Shown here piece by piece: positions 10,701 to 24,116 of a stretch of DNA of 64,000 nt. The stretch comes from Diadema setosum (lineage: Eukaryota; Echinodermata; Echinoidea; Diadematoida; Diadematidae): assembly GCA_033980235.1 (NCBI GenBank), contig CM067072.1, positions 26,194,192-26,258,191 of the forward strand. Reading direction: 5' to 3'. Position numbers and translations under genes: made by a program. The notes below the pieces were generated by a model. The model was not told the DNA's origin and ran no database searches. It saw only the letters and a program-made list of their open reading frames with translations. How positions within the stretch are numbered: position 1 is the first letter of the stretch; each line of letters begins with the position of its first letter.

Positions 10701-13700
10701 ATTCAATAGATATGGTGGAAATATTGAAATTTTATGTATTTGACCTTGACCTTTTGACCTTTGACCTTGAGCATGTGCACCCAAAAGTTGATAGGCACAA
10801 CTTCACCCCCTAATACACATACATGCCAGGTTTCATTAGAATACCTCAACAGGTTTCGATAGTTACCTTGTCCACAAAATTCATTACGGACGGACGGAAG
10901 GACGGACGGACGGACGGACGGAAGGACGGACGGACAGACGGACGGAAGGACGGACGGACGGACAACCCGAAAACATAATGCCTCCGGCACCACTTCGTGG
11001 CGGAGGCATAAAAACATTGGAAGTGATTTTTCTCTTAATCATTCAAAACGTGCTTTGTGTTAAAGGGATGGTACAGTATTGGTGAAGATGAGAATTGGGC
11101 TTTTAACTTTTTGGGAGATACCAAGAAAACACTTATGAAATAGTACAGAGCAATTCGAAGGTTATTTGATGAAAATCGGGTTTGAAATGACTGAAACATC
11201 CAAAAACAAGGTAAAACAAAGCAATCGTAATAAAAGGTGGGTCAAACACTTTATTAAAATTGCTCTGTTTTGAATATCTCAGTCATTTCAAAAGCAATAA
11301 AACTATTTAAACCAATAAAGATATTTTCATCAAATAAACGTTGATTCTTCATGGAATTACATGCTCTTTCATATTTCAAAAGGGGTTTCTCATTATCTAA
11401 AAAAAATGTTAGAAATCTGAAATTAGGTCTCACCCCCCCAAAAAAAAACAAACAAACAAAAACTATACGATCCCTTTAATCCAACGCACCTCTAGCTGGC
11501 CTGTATTCCAGAGCACTGATGAAGGCCCACGTCCCCCGAGCACGCCGCTGTCACGGTTGATCTGGTTGATGGCTCGACGGACGGCCTCGCGTCGCTGGTA
11601 TAGGGACAGGTCGGAGGAGAGCTCGTCGTCGTCACTCATTGCCGGATTGGTTGTCCCGTATCCCTCGCTTCAAGTCAAACAACGAAATTAAAATTGTTCT
11701 TATCAAACTGCAGTTTGCGAACACTTTCCGATTTTGAATGTACGTCAATATTTCCATTTTTTTATTTAAATCTTTAAATCACGAATGTATGAATTCTATC
11801 GCCCTAGGCAATTGGTGTAACCGTATTAATTTTCGTTTATGTATCTATTCATTCATTCAGTCTTATTTCACTAGGGTAGCCCCATCAGTAGGCAGGTACC
11901 GTTCTCACTGAGGGCCCTGTATACGTACAATCATAACAGCTAACAAAACAATGTCATTTACACAAACTTCAGCATACTTTGTGTGCGTCTGCTCTCATTG
12001 CATATGACTGAATTTATCTCAAGGAAAATCAGACTGGGATGTAATTTCTCATCTTAAAAATGCATTTATTGTCGAAGATGACACTACATGGTCTGCACAT
12101 TACGGACGTTTGTGCAGCATTTCCTTCTTAAACGGAGAACACGAAGGAAGTGTCTGAAATGGAAATCGTGGGGTTGCCAGGGGTGGAATAATATCCCCTG
12201 CGTCGCTGAAAAAACCCCAACAACACCAAACTCAAAACGGTAAGATTTGACTCGTGCATTGTTACCTCATCAGGACCTTGGTCATGTGCCTTCGTCTGGC
12301 ATAGCCGACGTATAGACAGCACATCGCCATCAAGAAAAAGAGGAGAACGAAGGACAGGCAGCCGAGCACAATACCAACGATGACACCGGAAGAGAGACCC
12401 TCTCCGCCAGTGGTTGGAGTCAGAGTGGCAGTCAGACTTGTACTCGTGCTCAGGGTTCCTGTAAATGCAGTAGAAAGTATACCGTGTTTTTGTGCTTGCT
12501 TTCCTCCCCCTTGCGGAATTTTATAGCAAACCATTAAAATGATTTTTCCCCCTTCGGCTCTGCCCATCCACATTATTTAATGTCACATAATTTATGATAT
12601 TGCATTTTTTTATATCTGTATGATTTTTCTTTTAGCTTTAATCAGCTTTTGTTGTTGTAGTTTTTGTTTTGTCACTTTGCTCTTTGTCGTGTTGTGAATG
12701 CAATCTTTTGGTTTGTATCATATTGCGTTGTTTTACATGATGTAAACTGATATATGGACTCACTGAAAAACAGCCCAGAGGCTGATGGTGAGTTTTTTTT
12801 TTTTTAAAAACCGCATTGAAATAAAACAAACAAACAAACAAACAAAATGGTGTTATACTGAACTTGTTTTTAGCAAAATTAACAGTCAAAACTAAGTACC
12901 GGAAACAGCAAAGTCTCTCAGTAGGAAGGTGGAAGCATCGCTTCGAACCAATGCATCTTCGAAGTCTACAAAGGCAGCGATCCTGTCGTTGACTTCGTCC
13001 TGAGTCTCGCCAAACACCTCTATGAGAACGGTGACGGAGATGGGTTCACCAGTGATATCAGTGATGGTGACATCAGCAACATCATCAGTGAGGTTTGCAT
13101 TTGCAATAATCTATACAATCCATCAAAAAGAAAAGATATGCACGGAATGTGAAATACTATGCTAACTTAAAGGAAAAATATTGTATTGGTTCAGGTAAGG
13201 ACTCAGCTTCAGAATTCAAAGTTTATATGGGATGATAATCGGCTTTGAAATGCGGAGATATCCAAAAAAAAAAAAGTAAAACGAGAGATCCTAATAAAAG
13301 GGGGCCACATCTTTTGTTAGGATCTCTTGTTTTGGATATCTCAGCCATTTTAAAACCAATTTTCACCAAATTAACATTGAATTCCTTTTAGTAGATTCAT
13401 ATGCTCTTTCACATTTCATAAGATGTTTCTCATTATCTCAGAAATTTTCATCAAAAAACGTTTGAAACCTGAAGCGCCATCTCAACTGAAACTGTCCATC
13501 CTTTTAACATATGAAATTCATGTTCTTTTTATTATGTTTATGGGAGAACTTCAAGGGGGCTTGTGGATATATATCATTATCAAATATGATTTTATATTAT
13601 ATTTGAATGTCATAATCTCCATTACTTAAAGCGATTTAAAGGCAGGATGATCTTTCCTTGAGGTGGCTAAGGATTATACTGAAGACAACACCTTCTATTT

Positions 13701-16700
13701 TACCCATTTCTCACATATGTCTTTTTATTTAACATCAAGAAATTATTCGTTGATATGACTTACATGTGTACGACGGAAATGCAAAACGAAGAAAGAAAGG
13801 AAAAAAGGAAAAGAAGGAACTCACTGCTGATCCAAAATCTGCCTCCAGCTGCCTGAATGCTGTACTGTTTGGATTTTGCAAAGCTTCATTCAGGCTGGTT
13901 GCAGTCCCGTTGATTTCCAAAATGGTGACAATGGCCATTGTTTGACCAGCATCTGTAATCAGGGAATCAGGAAGCTTGGCTTGTTTGTTCTTTTCATATA
14001 CAATCACATCCCTTGGAACTTTATGCAGTTTTTGGATGGTATTCTTGATGTGGTCTAAATGTGGCTTAAGTATTCTCGTAACTTCACAAATGACTGTAGC
14101 TCGCTTAACGCTGTACTATTTGAATTTTGCAAAACTTCAATCCGGTCGTTCACAATTCCATTAATCTCTTTAATTGGGAATTTAAAGCATTGCTTTACCT
14201 GTGAGAAAGGCGCCTGTATGGCCCCCAAATACAAAACGTTCCATGTCTTCATGAGTAACCTGACATGAAATGAACATTTTTATTTATTTTTTAATTCAAG
14301 TTAATTTTTTTTTCACTTTTATCGTGAAAAGGCAGGTAAAAAGATCAAACTCAATTGAATCAGGTTGTGCATGCATGGCACATGCATTTATGAGTGTGGA
14401 AGTACTAAGTAGTCTGTCTTACACAGACATTGGCCCCCTCTGAGTACGGTTCCTTCGGTACAGATCGTGGTCGGCGCAGTTGTGGTGGCGGCGCTGGACG
14501 TTTTTGAAGTTGAAGCGGGATTCTCCGTTGATGACGTGGATATCCTGATTGACGGGGTAGACCCCAGGGTAGCCTTCGTAGTTGATGTGGGTGTAACAGT
14601 GGGAGTTACCGCTGTCTGTCGAGATGTTATGGTCACCGTGAGCGGAGTTGAGCTGGACCTTTGAGCTGAGTGATAATAGAGAGAGTGTTTTCGTTTATCA
14701 AATGTTTCTTTCTCTTTCTCTCTCTCAAATGGCTAAGAAGAAATTCGTCCTTTCAATGAATTGTATGGAACATTAGATGGTATCGAACAGTAACATTGGG
14801 AAAAAATAGGCGGCAGTATATTACATACCGCTAAATGAAGTGTGTCGTTGCCGGGGTAACAAGACCTTATATCTCAAATTTTGGTGATTTTTTTTTTTTT
14901 TTAATCAATGGTCAAATAATAGGTTAAGTAATGTCATGTCCACATCCTAGCTGTCTTACCCCCAAAATGAAGCCATCATGGCATTTCAAAGGAAAGGTTA
15001 TCCCATATGATATAGTGCTTCAGCTGCCATTTTTTTTTCTCTCTCTCTGCTGAACATTTGATATACAGGTTGTACCGGGGTCTTGTTGCCCATATTATTG
15101 TACATTGTATGTACACCGTAGAAATATTCAGACTCCAATTAATGGATCTGGATGTCCTATTATGAGATTAACATCGTTAGCGAGTTTTGGACGTTGCAAG
15201 AGCTGATGCAAATGCAGATGATAAAAGTATACACAAATGCCTTTTCAAAAGACCATAATGACTATTAAATGGAGACATTGACTACTACACGGCCTCTTCC
15301 TAGGGTCGAATCAATTTAATGATTTAAAACTCCTTCCTTAACTTAATGATAACATGCTTCAACATAACGCACCTCAGAAAGAGCGATACAAACACTTTCA
15401 GATTGCAGTGTAAAGAAATGTACTGTACCCAAGATCTCCCTAAGATGTGGAATAACTAGGGGCCTTTCGTACACATCCTACACAATTCGCAATGTCATTA
15501 TTTTGTTGAATTGCATCCATTCACGTCATAGCAAGTGAGGAGAAAAACAACGATACCTGTACAGCTTCTTAGGTCTGCCGCCAGCTCGAATCCCTCGTTG
15601 CACTCACAGACGTAACTGCCGTTGGTATTTTGGCAGATGTGTTCGCAACCATGATCATCCTCGTTGCATTCATCAATATCTGTAGGTGACGGATATCAAG
15701 TGGTACAGCGTGCGCGATCAGTCATTAATAGTTTACCAGATGTATTTTTTTAAGGATCTCTTTTCCTTCCATCCGTTAAGAGGGTTTGAAACGTCATCAA
15801 ATGGCTTTAATAACTTTCATTCGGTCAACCGATGTATTCACGACCAGCTCCTGATGACTTATGCTGACAACACACCGATTTGTTTGTATTTTTATTTTCA
15901 CACACACTAAAAAGTCATATCGAGAAAGGGTCTGTATTAGTTGCAGCACGTAACGTCACGTTTACTAATCACAGATATAACAAAACAGCCAGTGTTCATT
16001 TCATTGATTATCGACGCATTCACTTATGTATTCTAACTGTCGATATCATCATCGTATAATTAGAAATCGAGGTATTATCCACTGAAATAATTGAGGCTTA
16101 TAATTTTCAAAGTTCATTTTGTTCTTAAAAAACAAACAAACACTTCACCATACTCTTAAGAGAACATCCATTTCTTTTTCAAAGCTTTTAAAACCCACTT
16201 TTGCATTTTTTTTTAAAGTCAAATAGTCATCAGGAGGAGAAGTAGCAAGAATATGTCCCATATTCGAACTAACAATTATATTTTAGAATTGAAATTCAAC
16301 GTTCTGATTCCCATCATCTAATCAAATTATTTGAAACAACAACAACAACAACAAATGTATTATATGAATTTCAAGAAAAGGGGGGGGGGGTTAATTTTTT
16401 TTTGGGGGGGGGGGATGGGGGGGGAGGGGGGGGGGGGGGTGAATGGGGTGGATGGAGAGGGGCAATCTTCTCCTTCCCCGCTCCGTACGACCGCGGGTAT
16501 TACCTATGCAAGCCTCTCCGTCTCGGGCATATCCTCCGAAGCACTCGCATGAAAAAGATCCCTCGTTGTTGACGCACACCTGGGAGCAGTTATTCAATCC
16601 CGTCTGACATTCGTTGATATCTGCACATTATGATGATAATGTAAAGACAAATGAAAAATACTGACGAGAAAATTCAAAAAATGTTCGAAACACCTAAATA

Positions 16701-17173
16701 ATTGTTTGTTAACCACAAGTTTGAATGAAGGTATCACATGCTTGAATGCCATAACTGAAAACTGGGTGACATCAACTATTTACATACATTCAAACATTTT
16801 CACGATGACATCCCTTTTAACAAAATTGTTTGTGTTCAATACTAGCATCTTACTCAATAATGATAAATATGTACATGTATAATGATAATTAATGTAGAAC
16901 GGATAATTCCTCGTCAAAAAACAAAACAAACAAATAAACAAATAAATAGACTTACCCGAACATATATCTCCATTCCCTCCAAAGCCATCGTTGCAGGTAC
17001 AATTGTAGCCGTCGATGGTGTTTGAGCAGTTGCCATTTCTGCATATGTCCTCGAACAGTTCACATTCATTCACATCTGAACATTGTGCAAGAAAATATTG
17101 GAAAAACAATTTTCGCTTTATGGGTTATGTATATGTAAGCCTTATAGGCAAATTTTCGTTAAACCCTAGGAGA

Positions 17174-17210
<37 letters not shown>

Positions 17211-20200
17211 ATTAACAGAAAAGATGTTGGGATGTCTTCAGTGCACAAGTTATTCTGTGTATAACTTTATAAGTTATCAGCAATTAGGTTGGTCTTAATG
17301 AACGTTAGCATTAATTGCGTTTGCAGGTCTCTTTGTGTGCATAGTGAGTGCGCGTGCGTGAACGAGTATTATTTTACCTTCGACTTGAACGATGTGATTT
17401 GGTTCCACGCGATTGAACACAGGAGTTACCCCTGAGTAGAAAACATTCTCCAGGCTCTCCGCTGTGATGTTACTCGATGATGGGAACGCAACTCGGAAGG
17501 TGAACTCCATGAGTGAATTTCCTACCAGTGTGAAGTTGAAGACCGACACTTCCAAAACATCTCTCGTCAATGCAGAATTTTGCAGCTGTACAAGAGTCTA
17601 TCAATGAGAAGAGACAAGGGAACGGGAGTTGAAAGCGGAACTGTTATTTTGTTCAATTAGGCTCTCTTAATCTAATTTCGATCGGAATCAAAACAGCGTG
17701 CACTTCTTAACGGGACTTGGATTGTGTTTATGAGCAAACGTCTATCAAGCCTTGACTAATTAATACTCCGAACTGAAAGCTTCCATAGAGCAAATTCGAA
17801 TCAAGAGTTAAAACTTTTACAACATACAGCTTACTGGAGGAACAGTCACTATGCCATTAATGAGATCCCATTTCATACTTTAAAAGAAAAAGGCTCAAGT
17901 GGAAAAGCAATGATCAATTAATAGAAATAGAACCGAAACAATACCGAGAAAACCGGTCCAAGTGGGACCAGGAATATATGGTATTTCAATCAGCAAATAA
18001 TGACAATACAGTGTGAAAAAAGGTGCTTACATCATTACTCAGCGTCTCTTGTGTTTCAGGACCCTGTAGAATGGCCGAATAGACTATGACTTCAAGTCCA
18101 GTAACCACTGAAAATCTTGCCACCAAAGGAAATGTATTTGCGGCTGTAAGACGGAAAGAAAGAAACAAAATCTAAGTTAGTCCTGATGTCATGGATAGAT
18201 GCAGGACATATGACAGTTCATATCTAATAAATTCTTTCCTTGCACACACACCGCCAATCGGTTTATATTATGTCTGAGAAGATCCTGCGAATTCTGCAAC
18301 GGTTATGATGATTGCATTGCCCTGAGACTGCCCCAGCGCGTCCGTCCACGGATGCCTTGGAATCAGAGAAACCTGCCACGCGGGAAGATACCCTTCATTT
18401 GTACCGAATCGATAAGGAGTGCGACAAACAATAAGTTAGTGCTTCTTGACATTTGACACAAATTCTAGTGCAAGTGATGAACCGATGCCCTATTGCCTGC
18501 AGCTTACTACCGAGCAAAGTGAACAAAGAACACAATTCCATGATCTTACCAATGCATGCACCATCGGTTGCCTCGTAAGACATGTCGGGGCACTCACACC
18601 TGTACGATCCCAGCGTATTGATACATATCCGATCGTCCGAGCAGTTGTGCGAACCATCGATACATTCGTTCGCATCTAAGGAAATGGAGAAAAATATAAT
18701 GATCATAGAACCATACAACAAATCATTCGTTTCAACCCACTGGGTGACTTATCTTGCGTTCTCACGAATCATTCTTGCCATTCGGAGGTGATGCAAATTT
18801 TTTTTCATGTATTCATTTCTTGTAACTACGTTTTCTAGGAAGAATGATATTATCGTGAGGAGTATGGCAGAGAGAAATTTGCTCTTTTAGACTCTCTGTT
18901 TAGTCAACAGGCAAAGAAACTTTTTTCCCCCTCATTGATAACGATTTGTGTTAGCCGATATCAGACAAAATCGATTGGACAATATTGTCCGACTGTGAGT
19001 TTCAGTTTCGTGAAACATGGTAATCACGGTTTGCTTCCGATGGGTTTCTACCAACATGTCCATGAATAAAAAATAGAAAGTACGTTGAACGTGCGGAGTG
19101 TGTGACGTTGTGTGTGTGTTTATTGCTATGTGTGTTTATGAGGGGATCTTTGTATACCTTCGCATGTCTTGGGATCTGAGTTCTGGTAACCCGTGCTGCA
19201 GATACACTCGTAATCCCCAGGCGTGTTGTTGCAGACGGAGATCCCTGCAGGGCACGAACTTGTCTCGAAGGCACACTCGTCAAAATCTACGTTCGGAATC
19301 AAAACAAAACAGGTATATATAAAAGCAACGCTTTCTCAATAGTTCTCAACATCTCGAAAGTGCAATAGTGTACATCTGTAAAAAAAAAACATACTGTCGG
19401 ACTGTCTCAAGAAGCTCTTTTGACGCTCTTCCGAAAATCCATTTGTCTGAGTTTATTTCATTTACTGTCTTTTTTATCATCATTCTGTTTTAGGATGCTA
19501 GAGGAGGTCCTGACCTAATATATATACGTAGAATACAATTTGCAGGGATAATGACATGATCTCATTCTTCTTTGACTGAAGAATTATGATTGTTCTATAC
19601 GATGTTCACGGCATGTCCTCTGCCTGCATGATTTGACAACGTGCTGTAAATATCAAACTCCGACCTGTACAGTTCTTTCTGTTGCTCGATTCGTAGCCAT
19701 CATCGCAAACACAGAAGGCTGATCCGATGGTGTTGGTGCACGTCGAAAAGAAGCCACAGAAATCTCCTTGACACTCGTTTGTATCTGAAAAAAAAATAAT
19801 CAGGTAGAAAAAGATTCATCATACCATTTTCATCAGGACATACAGACGGAATGCGCAGAATGCATACCACTGAAGATCGGATATACTTTTTGGAAACGTC
19901 ACACGACATTTTGCATGGTTGAAGTATTATGTCTAAAAAACATCCTGTTTAAAATCTTACGGTAATTCACCTCAGAGATTAAAACTAGAAATGTCGCTAT
20001 GGCGACTGGTATGTCTCCGCCATAATGCATGGTTCTCTTAATAGGTCTATAGTACAGCAATGTCTTGCCAATGTGTGATGACAGTTTCACATAATTGGCA
20101 AAATATTAGAATGACAGGTTTGCCACAAATGTGCTGAATGATCACTTTCCTTGCACTAGGTTCAATTGGATGAATGATTAAAATGTCAGAGTGCAGGTAT

Positions 20201-23200
20201 TTGGAGAATTGACTTTGACTTTTTACCCTTTTATAAGTTTATGCATCGAGTAATTTTCACGGTATGGACAGTATATTTGATAGTGTTAAACACTATCAAA
20301 CATACTGTCCTCAACAATCTGAACACGGATTGTAAACAGACGTACAAACTGTAAGTACTGGCTGTGTGAGGACTGGCTATTGATCGTCTTCTTACGAAGT
20401 ATCTACTTCTGAATCTATGTCTATTCAAAATGCTACCGTATATTTGATATCTTTGGAATTTACCAGGTGAATTTATGCCAGAAATATCGTGCTAAGGTCG
20501 ACTACACGTCAATCTCTGATCCTTCAACCCTATCATTTCATGCAGGCAAGTGATCATCAGATATCTTTCTGTCTTACCTAAAAATTTATTTTATTTTATT
20601 TTTTGAGCCAGATTTCAGTGACGTTTAACCTCTGAATGGTACGGTTCCCGATTGCAATTGTTTTTTTTTTGTTATTAGCGCATAAGCAAATCATAATTTA
20701 AAGCCCGCTTAAGTCAAGCATACTGAAAAAATACACCAGGCAAAGATATATATCTCGATTAGGCAGACGTACCGACAGACGGACGGACACACGGACGATG
20801 ACACAATGGTGTATGTAGCTCTTTTGTAGGGACAGAGGCATAACAACGCACTTACGGATGACTGCATTTTTTTGTGGTCTGTACCTTTCCCTCAATGAAA
20901 TGAGCTACAGCAACGTTCGACATACGCGATTCCAGGAACTTACCAGTGCAATTCACACCGTCCGATTCGTAGCCCTCGTTGCAGATACACTCATAGCTCC
21001 CGATCATATTAGAGCACGTTGCCTCTGAAGGACAAATGGTGGGGTCATCTTTACATTCGTCAATATCACCACACATTGAGTATGGATCGCCACGATACCC
21101 TTCTGAGCAGTAACACGTATACGAGCCGTTGGTGTTTGTACAGGTCGCCGCGTCAGCGCACAGCGTCGCATTGTTGCACTCATTGATATCTTGATGAAAG
21201 AATAAGGCAATAAAAAAAAAAACAAAAATTTTCGTTACATTCTATACATCCATTTTGATAACATTAATGCAAATTCTGTTATTGTGAACACTATAATTGA
21301 AGCAGTGTAACCCAAACCAGCATCGTGACCAAAATGCTGGTTGAATCACTTCTGGCAATGCAATTGCAGTGAGTCACGACTGACTAGACAGTAAAACTGA
21401 AGCTCAAAATTCACAAGTCCCGGTTGTTATAGTATACCAATAATGTACCAAGTCAGTGTTCCACATTGCATACCCAAACGATTTACGCTATGGTTAGAAC
21501 TGATGCATAGGAGTTGAATGATGTGAAAAACAAAAATAAAAGAATACTAGTAAACTCAGGACGTTTATCTCCTTGATTAGGAATGTGTTCAATAAGCATG
21601 CATTGAATGATAATGGAATAAAACGTGTGAATACTGATTATTTCAGTGTCTCTTTTTGCTTTCGCGAAGATCATGTCACATCAATCTTGTTAATTCTAAA
21701 GATTCAGTTTCGTCGCTAGGCTTCTAACAATCAGGTAATATACATGATTGATGAATATAATACACATCATAAATATTACATTCAATGATAATAGAGTAGG
21801 CCTATAATCAAACAAGATGATAAACGTGATTGGATCACAGTTATGTACATGCTTTTTTGTATGCAGAGCTTGTGCATGGTTGAGATGTGTGATTTCTGTC
21901 TCTCGTAATTGATCTTTACTTACCTGTGCATGTATCTCCGGTTCCATTATATCCATCGCGACAGGTGCATGTATATGAACCAATGGAGTTCACACAATCT
22001 GCGTTGACGTCACACATCCCCACAAAGCATTCGTCGATATCTGAAGGTGCAAAGAAACCATTTGTAATTGATAAAGACGACGTGTACACGTTGGCAGAAG
22101 ACTGATCAAAGAACGCAGCAACCCGTTATGAGCGCATGATCTGCTGTCGGGGAACGCTTTGTGGCGATTACAGTTTTGTAAAAGTAATATCTATGTGCAG
22201 TGTATTTCCTCTCATACGGTAAAGGAGTATGACACTGTAAGCAAACATCAATGTATGTTTCGCATGCATCTTTGCATTATTTTTTTTTTATTTGCATTAT
22301 ATATATTTATGAATGTTTTATTCTGTATTGCAATCAGTACTTCTATACACGTGGACAGAAGAAAAACACAGAAAGAAAAACAATAGAGAAAGAAAAATGA
22401 GAGAAGAAAGGGTAATACATTAATTCGAAGTTGATAATGGTAGAAAGTGAATTCAAACAGGAGTGTCCTCCTCGCGTGCATTATGGTTTCTATCTCATCC
22501 TCTTCTATGGTGGTGAATTTAGGCCGCGTTAGCAAAATAATGCTCGATCGCATTAACAAACAAATAAGAGACAAAATCAACCCAAACCAGTGGACCAACA
22601 CAACCGATGTGCTCAATTGTTCCTGTTTGACAACAACAACAAAGCATGGGAAAAACAAAAGGGACGAAAACAGTTCGATGTTTCTATGGGGGCTTTTGAT
22701 GGAGCCGAGATATGCGAACTAGTTGGATTACATGCACTCTCACTCTTGAACAAAAAACTGAACACATACAGCGTAGGATTATACAGGGACGATGGCCTTG
22801 CAGTGCTCAGGAGAGCCTCTGGGAGTAGAGCCGATAGGGCGCGAAAAGACCTCATTAAAGTCTTTGATGAGCTAGGTCTGCGCATCACCGTCCAAACCAA
22901 CCTCAAGGTAGTGGACTACCTAGATGTCACACTTAATCTAGACACTGGCACCTTCCAACCGTACAGAAAACCAAACGACACCCCCTCTACGTCAATAGGG
23001 ACTCCAACCACCCGCCCTCTACACGAACACAAATACCCTTAGCCGTTGAAAAACGCATATCGACATTGTCTTCAAACGAAGACATATTCCACAACGCAGC
23101 GCCACTGTACAACGAAGCCCTGAAAAAAAAGCGGCTACGAGAAAAACATCAAGTACTCCAAACCGAGTGAAGAGGGAAAGAGAAGAAAAAGGAAAAACAG

Positions 23201-24053
23201 GAGCAGGAATATCACATGGTTCAACCCACCTTATAATGCAGCGACCAAGACAAACGTGGGGGGTAGATTCCTGAAGCTCATCAACAAACACTTTCCCAAA
23301 GGGCACAAGCTGAACCCAATATTCAATAAGAATACGGTAAAAGTGAGCTACAGCTGCATGAAAAACATGGATGCAGTCATAAAATCCCACAACCAAAGAG
23401 TTATCAAACAATCCAAGTCACGTGACACCGAACCCAAACCCAAATGCAACTGCCGCCAAAAAGACCAATGCCCATTGAGAGGAAGATGCATGGAAACGGC
23501 TCTTGTGTATAAGGCAACTGTCAAGCATGACAACGAGGAAAAGTGCTACTACGGGCTGGCGGGGGGTACCTTCAAAGACAGATATAGGAATCATGTTAAA
23601 TCCATCAAGAATAAGAAATACAAAAACGAAACCCAACTCTCAAAATACATCTAGAGCCTGAAAGAAAAACGCGTAAACTTCACACTGACATGGGACATCC
23701 AAAAAAAGTCAAACTTAACTCTAAGAAGGAGTGGCCTGTGCAACCTCTGCCTCGATGAGAAGGCCATCATCATCCGAAACAAAAACGCACTCAGTAAAAG
23801 GTCCGAGCTCATATCCAAATGCAGACACCGGAAAAGAAAAATCATCCATGCGTCAAACCGATCCACCGCGCCACATGAGCACAGAAACACACCACTTTGT
23901 CAGTCTGCCTGAGGATCGCGACAGCGTGAAACCGCCGGTAGCAGACAAGGCACCAAAACACAGGTACGCCTAATATGCTCTGCTTTACAGCATTGAGCAC
24001 TTTTCAATCCTCAACAAACTACATATTCCCGACGGATATATACCAAACGGATA

Positions 24054-24116
<63 letters not shown>

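Noticed and set aside
10887..10963. CRISPR-like regular repeat
   Set aside because: It is a simple tetranucleotide satellite without unique spacers, and the genome is eukaryotic.
10703..11017. [12 protein letters not shown] repeat protein frames (also near 55413-55662)
   Set aside because: They come from translation of the (GGAC)n array in repeat family A.
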